The notes: generated by a model not told the origin, from the sequence alone. A stretch of 64,000 nt of DNA from Aliiglaciecola sp041538045 (GCF_041538045.1 NZ_JBGOSE010000007.1:124001-188000), one strand, 5' to 3'. Shown: positions 53,530 through 63,753, counted from the stretch's first letter. Made by a program: numbers and translations.

Positions 53530-55293
53530 TTATGCGGTGCTTACTACTTTTTTAGAGCTAGCGCTTCTTTTCAATAAAAAGCCGACAGTAAGAATGGTTA
53601 GTGCACAACAGACAAACACCAAACGTCCCCACATTGGATTCGGAATCAACATCATTGCAAAGACGCCAACTCCCATATACATCACCATGGAACCGAGCTT
53701 GCTCCGCTGTTGACGGTCAAATTCGTCTTGTTCAAAGTCAGCAATAAAGGGCATTTCAAGATCTTCAAAAAACAATTCTCTTTCACTGATATGTTGATCC
53801 TTTTTCTCTGAATAAAACAGGCTGGATAAACAGAAGAAGCTAGCAGTGATAAGTAGGTGTCCACCAATAGTGATCATCAAGTTTATATCGATGGATTCAC
53901 GGCGAGTAAACTCTTGTTCCATGCCAAGCAAATCAGCCAGCACTTGTGGTGTGAATATATTTGCAGCAAACCATGATACGAACAAACCCACGACCACTGT
54001 TGCCCATGGGGCCCACTGAGGAGTCTTTTTGATAAACAAACCAAAAATAAGTGGGATCAGCAAGGGAACTTGGATCATAGTTGACACATTCATCATCAAA
54101 TCGAACAAGCTAAGTTCTTTTAAGGATTTAAAGAATAAGGCCACGGCGATTACCAAAATACCACTGATAAAGCTGACAATTTGACTGATGGTAAGCATGT
54201 GCTTATCGCTGACATCTTTGTTTCTTTTGGTCAAAAAGGGCTGATATATACTGCGCACAAATATGCCCGAATTTTTATTCAAGGCAGAGTCCATGGAAGA
54301 CATAGTGGCGGCAAACAAACCGGCCAACAAGAGTCCAACTGTGCCCACCGGCATAGCATTGCGGGTAAACACTAAATACACGGCATCAGCGGCTTTGTTA
54401 CCTAATTCAGGATAAGCAGCAGCTGCATCAGGGTATAAGGTGGCAGACGCCCAAGGGGGTATAAACCAAATAATACTGCCTACGCCCATCAGTACCATGG
54501 CCAGCAGTGCCGCTTTACGGGCATTGTCAGAATCTTTCGCATTCAAAAAGCGAAATGAATCATGCATGTTCATGATGGTGATCATTTGTTTGGCGAGGAA
54601 AAATACAAAGGTGGCCACTAAAATTAGGCCGTAGTTCATATCTGGGCCCATCACAAAGTCTACCGGGAAGTTTTCTATCATCGCAGTGGGGCCGCCCACG
54701 TTAATCAGGGCAATAATGGCACAGGCAACAGAAATGACGGCAACCACGAGGGTTTGTACAAAGTCAGAGGCAACCACTCCCCATGCACCAGATAATACCG
54801 ATACGAATAATACCGTTAGGCCGGTGGCGATAATGGTGGTGCTCACATCAGCGTCAAACACCACGCTGGTGAACACGCCTAGCGCATTGAGCCAAACGCC
54901 AGCATTGATAAAGCTAAAAGCAATCAATGCCCAAGAGAAAAACTGTTCGTTTTGATGGCCAAAACGTCGCTTAATTCCTTCGGTAGGGGTGTCAACGCGC
55001 ATTTGACGAAAGCGCGCTGCAAAAAACGCCCAGCCGCAAAAATATGCAAAGGTATTAGCAAAAAATACTAAGCTGATGGAAAAGCCATCAGTGAAGGCTT
55101 TTCCAGCTCCACCAGTAAATGTCCAAGCAGAGAACTGCGCCATAAACGCAGTTGAACCTACCATCCACCAGAGCATACGACCGCCGCCGCGAAAATAATC
55201 ACTGGTGGAGTTGGCCGCCATTTTTTTAAACGTAAAGCCAATGCCGATGACTAAGGTAAAATATCCGGCAATAACGATATATTCATATAACAT
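53530..55293 (-). CDS. Sodium:solute symporter (SSS family)
   Basis: This 587-residue inner-membrane protein has 13-14 transmembrane helices and family motifs: GYFTLVIGIGFTFKK at helix 1, SAWTFTGGAGKAFTDG, and the Na-site region GLLLAGLFAATMSSMDSALN near residue 325. SSS carriers take up sugars, sugar acids or other solutes with Na. It lies between a Gfo/Idh/MocA oxidoreductase gene (11 nt upstream) and a lipoprotein gene, so it is probably the inner-membrane importer for the sugar acid of this locus. The substrate is inferred from context. Confidence 0.92.
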   Translation of the reverse strand: MLYEYIVIAGYFTLVIGIGFTFKKMAANSTSDYFRGGGRMLWWMVGSTAFMAQFSAWTFTGGAGKAFTDGFSISLVFFANTFAYFCGWAFFAARFRQMRVDTPTEGIKRRFGHQNEQFFSWALIAFSFINAGVWLNALGVFTSVVFDADVSTTIIATGLTVLFVSVLSGAWGVVASDFVQTLVVAVISVACAIIALINVGGPTAMIENFPVDFVMGPDMNYGLILVATFVFFLAKQMITIMNMHDSFRFLNAKDSDNARKAALLAMVLMGVGSIIWFIPPWASATLYPDAAAAYPELGNKAADAVYLVFTRNAMPVGTVGLLLAGLFAATMSSMDSALNKNSGIFVRSIYQPFLTKRNKDVSDKHMLTISQIVSFISGILVIAVALFFKSLKELSLFDLMMNVSTMIQVPLLIPLIFGLFIKKTPQWAPWATVVVGLFVSWFAANIFTPQVLADLLGMEQEFTRRESIDINLMITIGGHLLITASFFCLSSLFYSEKKDQHISERELFFEDLEMPFIADFEQDEFDRQQRSKLGSMVMYMGVGVFAMMLIPNPMWGRLVFVCCALTILTVGFLLKRSASSKKVVSTA

Positions 55294-55304
55294 GAGTAAG
55301 CCTT

Positions 55305-56444
55305 TTATTGCAGATGACTAACGTCAACCCAATTGTCATTTTTACGGATTAAATCGATTAGTTGCTGATATTGGCTACCTTCTTTGAATGTTTGGTAAGG
55401 GGCAACCTCTTCACCTTTAATGTCGCTTAACAACTCTCTGATGAGGTAACGCCAATTCTTCTCAGTGTCGCCTTCAGCATCAGGTACGTTATTAGCAATG
55501 TCTTCTGGTAACGCAAGTTCTTGCCACCCATTGGCTTTGTCATGGACGTACAAGGGACCGCTTGCATAGTGACCTTTAATATAGATAGCGCCTTCACTAC
55601 CATAAATAACAACATGATCTTCGTTGAAGCGAGGGTGTAACCCACCGTGTTTAAATAATACGGATACTGGATTTTTAGCCATGTCACTTTCGATTTTCGC
55701 CAACACGGTATAAGTCCATTCCACATTGGATTCGCCCCACTTGAGCTCTGGGTCATTTAAATCGCTGGGGATGAAATCGCGACGTTTTTTGAAGTTATGC
55801 ACACCTTCAACGATAGGCGCTTTACCTAAATCGTCCCGTACTTCGCCCATAATCGAAAGGATTTTTTCACCGACGATAGAGGTCACAATAGAAAGTTTAT
55901 GGGTGAAGTTGTTGTTTAATCGACCGCCGCCATGTTCTTTGCGATGTGACCAACCAAAGGGAATATCTCGTTCTAAATTGAAGTGGGATATACATTCAAC
56001 TTCCAAAGGCTCACCGATAGCGCCGGCTTCAACCAAGCGTTTGGCGTGGATCACATCAGGCATATAACGGAAGCTTGCCGCAAAGGCAGTTTTAACATTT
56101 TTGGCAACGGCTAAGTCGTATAGTTGTTTGGAGGTTTCACCACTTTCAGTTAACGGTTTATCACAGAATACGTGGCAGCCATATTCAATGGCAGCGGTAA
56201 TGGCTTCAACGTGAGCGCCTCCTGGGGTGGCAATAGAGACCACATCGGGTTGACAATCTTGTAAGGCTTTTTGCCAATCTGTGCCCGCATATGGGATGTT
56301 CATGTCTTTGGCTACTTGCTCAACGACACTTTGTGTTCTACCTACGATCCCTACAACTTCGGCACCCATATCTCGAAATGCTTCTGCATGCCCTTGGCCC
56401 GCAAATCCGGTGCCGAATACTAATACGCTTATCTTTTTGCTCAT
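55305..56444 (-). CDS. Gfo/Idh/MocA family NAD(P)-dependent oxidoreductase
   Basis: I use the ATG at 56444 (379 residues, MSKKISVLVFGTGFAGQGHA), with GGAGA 8 nt upstream; a longer frame starts at 56465 without such support. An N-terminal Rossmann fold (GTGFAGQGH) leads to the signature ATPGGAHVEAI and CDKPLTES (Lys in CDKP is the conserved catalytic residue) and the C-terminal alpha/beta domain. The family oxidises or reduces sugars and sugar acids. Beside manD and the symporter it might produce or interconvert a hexonate feeding mannonate dehydration; that role is inferred. Confidence 0.9.
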   Translation of the reverse strand: MSKKISVLVFGTGFAGQGHAEAFRDMGAEVVGIVGRTQSVVEQVAKDMNIPYAGTDWQKALQDCQPDVVSIATPGGAHVEAITAAIEYGCHVFCDKPLTESGETSKQLYDLAVAKNVKTAFAASFRYMPDVIHAKRLVEAGAIGEPLEVECISHFNLERDIPFGWSHRKEHGGGRLNNNFTHKLSIVTSIVGEKILSIMGEVRDDLGKAPIVEGVHNFKKRRDFIPSDLNDPELKWGESNVEWTYTVLAKIESDMAKNPVSVLFKHGGLHPRFNEDHVVIYGSEGAIYIKGHYASGPLYVHDKANGWQELALPEDIANNVPDAEGDTEKNWRYLIRELLSDIKGEEVAPYQTFKEGSQYQQLIDLIRKNDNWVDVSHLQ

Positions 56445-56493
56445 GTTGTGTCTCCAACTTAACAACGTTTAAATTCAAAAAAGTAGAACTGGA

Positions 56494-57625
56494 TTACCAA
56501 TTCCAAATGGTTCCATCTTCTAATCTACTAACGGGAAGATAAGAACGTTTATAGGGATATTTACTCGCTTCTTCTTCATCAAACTCAATCCCTAGACCTG
56601 GGGCGTCACTTACATACGCCATACCTTGTTCTACTTTAATTTGATGTTTAAAAATTTGTTTTAATTGCTCGTTACCTAGGCCGACGAACTCTTGAATACC
56701 AAAGTTAGGTGCCCAAATATTAAGGTGCATGTGGGCAGCAAAACAAACTGGCGACAAATCAGGGGCTCCATGGGGGGCCGTTTTGACGTTGTAAATACTG
56801 GCAAAGTCAGCCATGCGTCTCAACGCGGTAATGCCGCCTGCATGGGTAGCCGCAGCTCGAAGGTAATCAATTAACTGGTTTTGAATTAAATCCTTACAAT
56901 CCCAAATAGTATTGTAGGTTTCACCAATCGCCAGTGGCGTAGTGGTGTGCTGTCTGATGACTTTATAACTGTCTTGATTCTCAGCAATGGATGCATCTTC
57001 CAAGAACATCATTGCCAAAACGTTCTCTGGCTTGGGCAAAAAGATCGACAATCATATTAAAATATTTTTGCGTAGACCAAGCTTCTTCAGGAGGTAAAGG
57101 ACGATTACCCTGTAATTCATAGTAATCTTTTTTATCGCCCAACACACCGTAGGTGACATTTAAGCCAGGCACTGCAGATTGCAATCTAACCGCTTTAAAA
57201 CCTTGGTTAATCAACTCTTCGGTTTTATCTAGGGTATCTTCAATGTCTTCACCACTGGCGTGGGCATAAAGTGTTACCCCTTGTCTGCTCTTGCCACCTA
57301 ATAACTGATAAACCGGAAAGCCTGCAGCTTTTCCTTTTATGTCCCAAAGCGCCATATCTATAGCTGCTACAGCTGCCATGTTCACTGGCCCTTTACGCCA
57401 ATAAACACCTTTATATAAATACTGCCAAATATCTTCGATATCATGGGCATTACGACCAATCAAACAAGGTGCAACATGCTCTTCTAAATAACTAACCACT
57501 GCCATTTCGCGACCATTGAGGGTAGCATCGCCGATGCCATGTATGCCTGCATCAGTAATGATTTTCACCGTGACAAAATTTCTGCCGGGGCTACAAACAA
57601 ATACTTTGATTTCTTTAATTTTCAA
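56494..57625 (-). pseudogene. manD: Mannonate dehydratase ManD/RspA (enolase superfamily), internal deletion
   Basis: Two frames cover the family sequence. The first starts at 57625 (MKIKEIKVFVCSPGRNFVTV, through YWRKGP and GFKAVRLQSAVPG) and runs to FGNDVL. The second begins at LEDASIAENQDSYK and ends with LPVSRLEDGTIWNW, typical of ManD. About 26 residues between them are missing, including the HDxHHR segment that carries a metal ligand and a catalytic His. Total length (1132 nt) is 77 nt short of a 402-residue ManD gene, so the deletion is about 77 nt and shifts the frame at about 57004-57009. This is too large for a base-call error. It is divergent from the LacI regulator. Confidence 0.9.
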
Positions 57626-57653
57626 CTGATATTCTCTCTTTGCAGATAAGTTT

Positions 57654-57669
57654 ACTAAACCGGTTTAGT
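57654..57669. promoter_or_regulatory. LacI-type operator, perfect 16-bp palindrome
   Basis: ACTAAACCGGTTTAGT is fully palindromic with a central CG, the hallmark of LacI/GalR-family operators. It lies 29 bp before the manD start and 70 bp before the divergent lacI-type gene, so it should control both. Confidence 0.85.
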
Positions 57670-57738
57670 TGATTGATTTAGCATAGTGCTGCAGTATGTC
57701 AACTTTCCATTAACAAAATAAAAAACAGTGATACCAAG

Positions 57739-58743
57739 ATGGCAAAAGTGAAATTAATTGATGTGGCCCGTTTTGCTGGTGTCTCAAAAAGTACCGCTTC
57801 TCAATACCTAAATGGACGCTTCGACTATATGTCGAAAGAAACTCAAGAACGAATTCGAGCCGCGGTAGCTGAATTGGATTATGTACCGAATCCCATTGCG
57901 AGAAACCTAAAAGCAACGAAGACTAAAACCATAGGGGTAGTGGTTAGAGATATCACTGGTTTTTATTCCAGTCGGGTTATACGAGGGGTAGATGACTATT
58001 GTAAAGAAAACTCTTATAACGCATTGATTTACAACACAGATTTTGACCCAGAGATAGAAGCGAAATCAATAGAAGCGCTGTATCAATTACGTGTTGATGG
58101 AATTATCATTGCCTCTTCAGGTAATAATACGCAACTTATTTCAGAGTACATTGGTAAAGGTATGCCTATTGTTCATTTTCAAATTGAAAATGATGGTAGT
58201 GAACAAAATATTATTTTATCCGATTATAAAAAAGCTGCTTTTGATGCCACTGAATACCTAATTAACTTAGGTCACGAACGTATTTGTTTTGTTACTCAAG
58301 ACATTAAAAATGTGAATTCCAGAATAGAAAGATACCAAGGTTATGCAGACGCACTGAGCAAACATGATATTCCATTAGACGATAATTTAGTGCAGCAATG
58401 GGATCGTGAAACGGGTTTTCAGACCGCGCCCACAGAAATAGTCGAATCCTATGCACCCACTGCATTTTTCACTCAACATTTGCCAATTACCATTGAGTTA
58501 TTACGAGGGTTAAATCGCGCGAATATTTCTGTTCCAGATGATGTTTCATTACTTGGCTTTGATGAAGTGCCAATGGCTGAATTCTTTAAAGTACCTATTA
58601 CCGTGGTGAAGCAAGAGCCATACAGTATAGGGGTTGAAGCCGCAAAATTGTTGCTCAATAATATTGCGGAAGAAACTAATATATCTCACAAAATCTTGAT
58701 CCCTTGTTCGTTGGAGATACGGGATTCCTGCAAAGCAGTTTGA
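57739..58743 (+). CDS. LacI family transcriptional regulator of the sugar-acid operon
   Basis: This 334-residue protein has an N-terminal helix-turn-helix (KLIDVARFAGVSKSTASQYL, residues 5-24) with hinge (YVPNPIARNLKATKTKTIGVV) and a periplasmic-binding-like sensor domain ending in VKQEPYSIGVEAAKLLL. LacI members repress sugar genes until an inducer binds. It is divergent from the manD - oxidoreductase - symporter - lipoprotein series across a 113-bp gap that holds a perfect LacI-type palindrome. The inducer is probably a sugar acid of that pathway. Confidence 0.94.
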   Translation: MAKVKLIDVARFAGVSKSTASQYLNGRFDYMSKETQERIRAAVAELDYVPNPIARNLKATKTKTIGVVVRDITGFYSSRVIRGVDDYCKENSYNALIYNTDFDPEIEAKSIEALYQLRVDGIIIASSGNNTQLISEYIGKGMPIVHFQIENDGSEQNIILSDYKKAAFDATEYLINLGHERICFVTQDIKNVNSRIERYQGYADALSKHDIPLDDNLVQQWDRETGFQTAPTEIVESYAPTAFFTQHLPITIELLRGLNRANISVPDDVSLLGFDEVPMAEFFKVPITVVKQEPYSIGVEAAKLLLNNIAEETNISHKILIPCSLEIRDSCKAV

Positions 58744-58801
58744 TTTTAGCCATTGCTTCCGCTGTTATTGCCGTTAGATGCAATGCTAACTGAGATTTAA
58801 G

Positions 58802-58815
58802 ATAAATCGGTTTAT
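58802..58815. promoter_or_regulatory. Possible second, imperfect LacI-type site
   Basis: ATAAATCGGTTTAT shares the CGGTTTA half-site with the perfect palindrome at 57654 and has one mismatch pair. It lies after the LacI gene and 170 bp before the aminotransferase gene. It might be an auxiliary operator or chance. Confidence 0.35.
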
Positions 58816-58985
58816 TTGAAGTGTAGCCCAAACTGAATGGTTGCAATATCTAAGCTAAGCAAAAAGCAGTTAGCTAGTGGTTGCTCAGTGCTAGCCAGAT
58901 GAAAAAAGCTACACACATGGAAAATTTACAGTAGAGTATATTTTTAAATTTAGGCGAAAGAAAAACTTAGTGGACGGATTCTTAA

Positions 58986-59864
58986 ATGGCTGATAATGAA
59001 ACGGCTAATAATACAATGGATAACAACGATTGCGCAGCATATTTTAATGGCCAATACCTGCCCTTGAGCCAAGTTTCCATTTCCCCTTTGGATCGTGGCT
59101 TTTTATTCGGCGATGGGATTTATGAGTTCGTGCCTGTTTTTAATGGCAAAGCTTTAGGCGGTGAACAGCACTGGCAACGTTTGCTAGAAGGGCTAAAGTC
59201 TGTGGATATCCCACTTACTTATAGTGTGCAAGATTTAAAGGATATTGCCCAACCTTTGCTGTCAGATGATGAACACACACAAATACTCTACGTACAAATA
59301 ACCCGTGGCGTTGAAGCCGTGCGCAAACATCGGTTTCCGGTCGACGCTAAACCCACAGTGTTAATGTTTAGTACGCCATTTACCTCTCCTTTTGACATTA
59401 CCTATTCAGGTTGTGATGCCTACTTTCAAGAAGATTTACGCTGGCAGCGCTGCTCCATAAAGTCCATTAGCTTGATGGGGAACGTGATGTCCTATCTACA
59501 ACTGGCGAAAGATGGTGTGGCCAACAGTGAGGCGTTACTGATTAGAGGCGAGCATGTGGTAGAAGCCCCTAGTAGCAATGTGTTTATGGCGAAAGATGGA
59601 GTGGTTTTTACCCCGCCTGTGGATAACATTTTAGCTGGTGTCACCCGTCAACTCATTATCGATATTGCCGAAAACCAGGGCATAGAAGTCCGGCAAGTTT
59701 TTCCCACTGCCAGTGAGGTAAAACAAGCGGATGAGGTTTGGGTGAGTAATTCTTATGAAGAATTAAAGCCGATTATCAGTATTGACGGTGAAAAGGTGGG
59801 AGACGGAAAACCTGGCCCCATCTGGCAGCGTTTGTTTTCCAGTTATCAATTGCTCAAACAATAA
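58986..59864 (+). CDS. Class IV aminotransferase, D-amino-acid aminotransferase-like
   Basis: This 292-residue PLP enzyme belongs to fold type IV. Visible are the DRGFLFGDGIYE motif (36-47), YVQITRGVE with its arginine (102-110), the PLP lysine K159 (RCSIKSISLMGNV) and EAPSSNVFM near residue 196. The motifs match D-alanine/D-amino-acid transaminase better than branched-chain enzymes. It would interconvert D-amino acids and 2-oxo acids in the cytoplasm. The downstream transporter gene starts 65 bp later and may form a pair with it. The substrate is not certain. Confidence 0.85.
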   Translation: MADNETANNTMDNNDCAAYFNGQYLPLSQVSISPLDRGFLFGDGIYEFVPVFNGKALGGEQHWQRLLEGLKSVDIPLTYSVQDLKDIAQPLLSDDEHTQILYVQITRGVEAVRKHRFPVDAKPTVLMFSTPFTSPFDITYSGCDAYFQEDLRWQRCSIKSISLMGNVMSYLQLAKDGVANSEALLIRGEHVVEAPSSNVFMAKDGVVFTPPVDNILAGVTRQLIIDIAENQGIEVRQVFPTASEVKQADEVWVSNSYEELKPIISIDGEKVGDGKPGPIWQRLFSSYQLLKQ

Positions 59865-59929
59865 ATATCTATTGTTTGAATGAGTTAAAAACCGCAAATT
59901 AATTGCTCATAGGTAAATACGAGATAACC

Positions 59930-61018
59930 ATGCAAACAAGCTTCTTCCAACGAGTTTTACTGCCAGGCTTTATCCTACAATCGGTGTTGATTGGCGGCGG
60001 TTATGCCACAGGCCGAGAGTTAGTCCAGTTTTTTCTCAATTCAGGTCCGTTAGGCGGTTTTTTAGGTATTTTAGTGGCAACGGCTGCCTTTAGTTTAATC
60101 AGTATGCTGAGTTTTGAATTTGCCCGATTAACCCAAAGTTATACCTACAGGGGCTTTTTCAAAAAGTTGTTGGGAAAAGCTTGGTTTGTGTATGAGTTGG
60201 CCTACTTTGCCTTGGGCATTTTAGTCTTAGCGGTGATTGGCTCTGCAGCCGGTGAAGTGGTTGCTGAGCATTTGGATATTTCCAGTACTTTAGGCACTGT
60301 GGTGCTAATGGTCTGCATTTGTGTCTTAGTCGCCTGGGGCACTATGCTGATTGAGAAGGTATTAGCGGGTTGGTCGTTTTTGTTATACCTAGTGTATGGG
60401 GCGTTTGTTTATTTGTACTTAACTGAATATGGTGAAAATGTAACTGAGCAACTATTTTACGGCGAAATTAAAGGTAGTTGGTTTATCAGTGCGATTCAGT
60501 ACGTGGGTTACAATGTTGCTGCTTTGCCGCTTATCTTGTTTTGTGTGCGTCATATGCAGGGGCGCAAAGATTCATTTTTAGCTGGGGCCATGGCTGGTCC
60601 TTTAGCAATGCTACCGGCTCTGTTTTTCTTTGTGGCTATGGTGGCAAATTCGACTCAAATCACACAGGCAAAAGTGCCATCAGATTTTATGATGCAGCAA
60701 TTGAATATGCCTTGGTTGCAGGCCATTTTTTACGTAGTGTTATTCGGCACTTTTATCGAGACAGGCACAGCCTTTATCCACGGTATGAATGAACGAATTG
60801 CTGAAGTGTATGGGGAAAAACAACAAATCATGCCCAAATTAATGCGCCCAACAATTGCCGCTATTGTTCTGATACTGTCAATTTATTTAGCCTCATCCGT
60901 GGGGCTGGTGGGTTTAATTGGTAGTGGTTACGGCACCCTAACTTGGGTTTTTGTGGTGGTCTTTGTTTTGCCTTTACTCAGTGTGAGTAGTTATCGAATT
61001 TTTTGGGATGGTAAATAA
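59930..61018 (+). CDS. YkvI-like inner-membrane transporter
   Basis: I prefer the ATG at 59930 (362 residues, MQTSFFQRVLLPGF) to a TTG at 59903. It has about ten transmembrane helices and the features of the YkvI family (APC-superfamily-like): LQSVLIGGGYATGRELVQFF at helix 1, and GTFIETGTAFIHGMNERI near residue 280. The substrate is unknown. As it directly follows an aminotransferase gene on the same strand, an amino acid or related compound is plausible. Confidence 0.8.
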   Translation: MQTSFFQRVLLPGFILQSVLIGGGYATGRELVQFFLNSGPLGGFLGILVATAAFSLISMLSFEFARLTQSYTYRGFFKKLLGKAWFVYELAYFALGILVLAVIGSAAGEVVAEHLDISSTLGTVVLMVCICVLVAWGTMLIEKVLAGWSFLLYLVYGAFVYLYLTEYGENVTEQLFYGEIKGSWFISAIQYVGYNVAALPLILFCVRHMQGRKDSFLAGAMAGPLAMLPALFFFVAMVANSTQITQAKVPSDFMMQQLNMPWLQAIFYVVLFGTFIETGTAFIHGMNERIAEVYGEKQQIMPKLMRPTIAAIVLILSIYLASSVGLVGLIGSGYGTLTWVFVVVFVLPLLSVSSYRIFWDGK

Positions 61019-61236
61019 AGGTACTTGTATCAATATTTCTAAAGTTATATTGTTGCTACATGTTGATTAGTGTTCAAAGGATTTCAAACTTGAAATTTAC
61101 GCCACCCTAGGGTGTCCTTCCTCTATTATTTCGTTACTGCTTAACGGGCAAATATTCCACTTATCCGCGGATTTATTTGCATTAAAAAGTTTACTTTCCT
61201 AAGGATTTAGGAAAGCTTCAAATTTAGGTTATTTAC

Positions 61237-62727
61237 ATGCTCGAAAACATGAAAAGAGAATGGTTCTCTAATATTCGTGGTGATGTGCTTGCTGGTATTG
61301 TGGTGGCTTTAGCCTTGATACCCGAAGCCATTGCTTTTTCTATTATTGCCGGAGTAGACCCTAAAGTGGGACTTTACGCGTCGTTTTGTATTGCGGTTAT
61401 TATTGCATTTGTTGGTGGTCGACCAGGAATGATTTCTGCTGCTACTGGGGCGATGGCATTGCTGATGGTAACCTTAGTCAAGGAGCACGGCTTAGAATAC
61501 TTGCTTGCTGCGACTTTGTTGACCGGTGTGCTACAAATTATTTTCGGCTTCCTTAAGCTCGGCAGTTTAATGCGCTTTGTTTCGCGCTCTGTGGTCACCG
61601 GCTTTGTGAATGCCTTGGCGATTCTGATTTTTATGGCTCAATTGCCAGAATTAACCAATGTGACTTGGCATGTTTACGCCATGACGGCTGCCGGTTTGGG
61701 GATTATTTATCTGCTGCCTTATGTACCTACTATTGGAAAAGTTGTGCCATCACCTTTGGTATGTATTGTCAGTCTTACCATAGTATCCATTGTCTTAGGT
61801 CTGGATATTCGAACCGTTGGCGATATGGGAGAGTTACCCGATACCTTACCGTTATTTTTATGGCCGGAAGTGCCTCTTAACTTAACCACCCTTGAAATTA
61901 TATTACCTTACTCTTTGGGCTTGGCGGTGGTCGGTTTACTTGAGTCGTTAATGACCGCCACCATAGTCGATGATCTGACCGATACTAGCAGTGATAAGAA
62001 TAAAGAATGTAAAGGCCAGGGCATGGCAAATATTGGTGCAGGTTTATTCGGTGGAATGGCTGGCTGTGCGATGATCGGTCAATCTATTATTAATGTTAAG
62101 TCAGGGGGGCGAGGGCGATTATCAACCTTTATAGCCGGTCTGTTTTTGATCATTATGGTGGTATTCCTTGATGACTGGGTAGGGCAAATTCCAATGGCTG
62201 CGCTGGTGGCGGTAATGATTATGGTATCCATAGGTACGTTTTCGTGGTCGTCTATTACCGATCTAGGCAAACATCCTAAGTCGTCAAATATTGTGATGAT
62301 AAGTACGGTTATTGTGGTTGTCGCGACCCACAACTTAGCCATAGGGGTGTTTGTAGGTGTGCTGTTAGCAACCTTGTTCTTCTCCAATAAGATTGGACGT
62401 TATATGGCGGTTAGGTCTTATTTCAATGAGCAGGAAAAAGTGCGAACCTATGAAGTCGTTGGTCAGGTATTTTTTGCCTCAGCAGAACAGTTTGTCAACG
62501 AGTTCGACTTCAAAGAAGCGGTAGAATCCGTAGTGATTGATCTTACTCATGCGCATTTTTGGGATATTACCTCGGTGTCATCGTTAGATAAAGTGGTGAT
62601 TAAATTTCGTCGAGAAGGCGCAACAGTGAGCCTTGTTGGGATGAATGACGCAACAGCAACAGTGGTCGATAAATTTGGGGTACACAACGACCCTAAAGAA
62701 GTTGAAAAACTGTTTGGCGGACATTAA
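61237..62727 (+). CDS. SulP family anion transporter with STAS domain
   Basis: This 496-residue protein has the SulP membrane domain (GDVLAGIVVALALIPEAIAF, residues 15-34; then SAATGAMALLM) with about 12 helices and a C-terminal STAS domain (from KVRTYEVVGQVFFASAEQFV). Members carry sulfate, bicarbonate or dicarboxylates. Short bacterial forms beside a universal stress protein gene, as here, are often annotated as sulfate permeases, but bicarbonate is equally possible. AAGGAG for the next gene overlaps its stop codon, so the two are co-transcribed. Confidence 0.92.
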   Translation: MLENMKREWFSNIRGDVLAGIVVALALIPEAIAFSIIAGVDPKVGLYASFCIAVIIAFVGGRPGMISAATGAMALLMVTLVKEHGLEYLLAATLLTGVLQIIFGFLKLGSLMRFVSRSVVTGFVNALAILIFMAQLPELTNVTWHVYAMTAAGLGIIYLLPYVPTIGKVVPSPLVCIVSLTIVSIVLGLDIRTVGDMGELPDTLPLFLWPEVPLNLTTLEIILPYSLGLAVVGLLESLMTATIVDDLTDTSSDKNKECKGQGMANIGAGLFGGMAGCAMIGQSIINVKSGGRGRLSTFIAGLFLIIMVVFLDDWVGQIPMAALVAVMIMVSIGTFSWSSITDLGKHPKSSNIVMISTVIVVVATHNLAIGVFVGVLLATLFFSNKIGRYMAVRSYFNEQEKVRTYEVVGQVFFASAEQFVNEFDFKEAVESVVIDLTHAHFWDITSVSSLDKVVIKFRREGATVSLVGMNDATATVVDKFGVHNDPKEVEKLFGGH

Positions 62728-62737
62728 GGAGATAATG

Positions 62738-63589
62738 ATGACTAAAATTGTGACCTGTGTAGATGGTTCTGCAATCACCTCGGCCGTGACAGCTGCTGCT
62801 GTCTGGGCATCAACAAAACTAAACAAACCTATACTGTTCTTGCATGCATTAGAAAAAGAACAGCAGCATGGCGCCGATGACTACACTGGCGCCATTGGTC
62901 TAGGTGCGCGCTCGGCTTTGCTAGAAGAAATGACTAGGCTTGATGAACAACGTGCCAAAGTGGCATTGCAACTTGGACGAGAGTTACTTGATGACGCAGT
63001 ACAACATGCGCAAGATTCAGGGGTTGCTGACATTGAATCGATGCAAAGGCATGGTGAGGTGGTAGACTCGGTAGGCGATTTAGAGGAGCAAACTAGACTC
63101 ATCGTTATCGGTCGAAATGGTAAAGGCCATGATAATAGTTTTAACGCTTTGGGTTCTAATATTGAAACCCTTTTGCGCAAAGCGGCACACCCAGTGTTGC
63201 TCATTCCAGATAATTTCAAGCAACCCTCTTCCTTTATGATTGCCTATGATGGCAGAGAAACTGCCGACAAAGCGCTGCAGCGAGTGATTGATGGTGGTTT
63301 ATTGCATGGCCTACATTGTCATTTAGTGTCGGTTAAAAATAACGAAAAAAACCTACATGATAAATTCGAGTCGGCCCAGCAAAGATTGCAAGAAAAAGGA
63401 TTTCAAGTTACCGCTTCATACATTGAAGGGGATATTTTTGAATCACTTATGGCTTACAAAAAGTCTAATGATATTGAGCTGATTGTGATGGGGGCGTTTG
63501 CCCATTCCAAGCTTAGGCAATTTTTTGTGGGCAGTAACACCCTGAAAATGCTTGAACGCAGTGATATACCTTTGATCGTGTTGCGTTAA
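62738..63589 (+). CDS. Tandem-domain universal stress protein
   Basis: I place the start at the second of two adjacent ATG codons (62738, MTKIVTCVDGS, 283 residues), because AAGGAG at 62726-62731 is then 6 nt away. A longer frame that overlaps the SulP gene is unlikely. Two Usp domains are present: residues 1-150 (ending RKAAHPVLLIPD) and 155-283 (FMIAYDGRETADKAL to LIVMGAFAHSKLRQFFVGS). The second keeps the nucleotide-binding GxxxxSxxxxxxxGS pattern. It is a cytoplasmic protein, probably a regulator or partner of the SulP transporter encoded just upstream. Confidence 0.92.
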   Translation: MTKIVTCVDGSAITSAVTAAAVWASTKLNKPILFLHALEKEQQHGADDYTGAIGLGARSALLEEMTRLDEQRAKVALQLGRELLDDAVQHAQDSGVADIESMQRHGEVVDSVGDLEEQTRLIVIGRNGKGHDNSFNALGSNIETLLRKAAHPVLLIPDNFKQPSSFMIAYDGRETADKALQRVIDGGLLHGLHCHLVSVKNNEKNLHDKFESAQQRLQEKGFQVTASYIEGDIFESLMAYKKSNDIELIVMGAFAHSKLRQFFVGSNTLKMLERSDIPLIVLR

Positions 63590-63644
63590 TGCCGATGCAA
63601 TGGTTCACATCCTCGAGCATGTTTCTGGTTCCCAACACCCTAAA

Positions 63645-63680
63645 AACTAAAAAGCCCTTTGGAACCAGGGCTTTTTAGTT
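63645..63680. terminator. Bidirectional intrinsic terminator
   Basis: AACTAAAAAGCCCT and AGGGCTTTTTAGTT form a perfect 14-bp stem with an 8-nt loop, rich in A on one side and T on the other. It lies between the convergent stress-protein and aldehyde dehydrogenase genes and serves both. Confidence 0.9.
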
Positions 63681-63753
63681 GGTTAATGAAGTCTCTTCAA
63701 TTTAAGCGTAATCAAGTTGCTCAAAAAGAGGTTCAGCTCAATGATTAGGTGTT

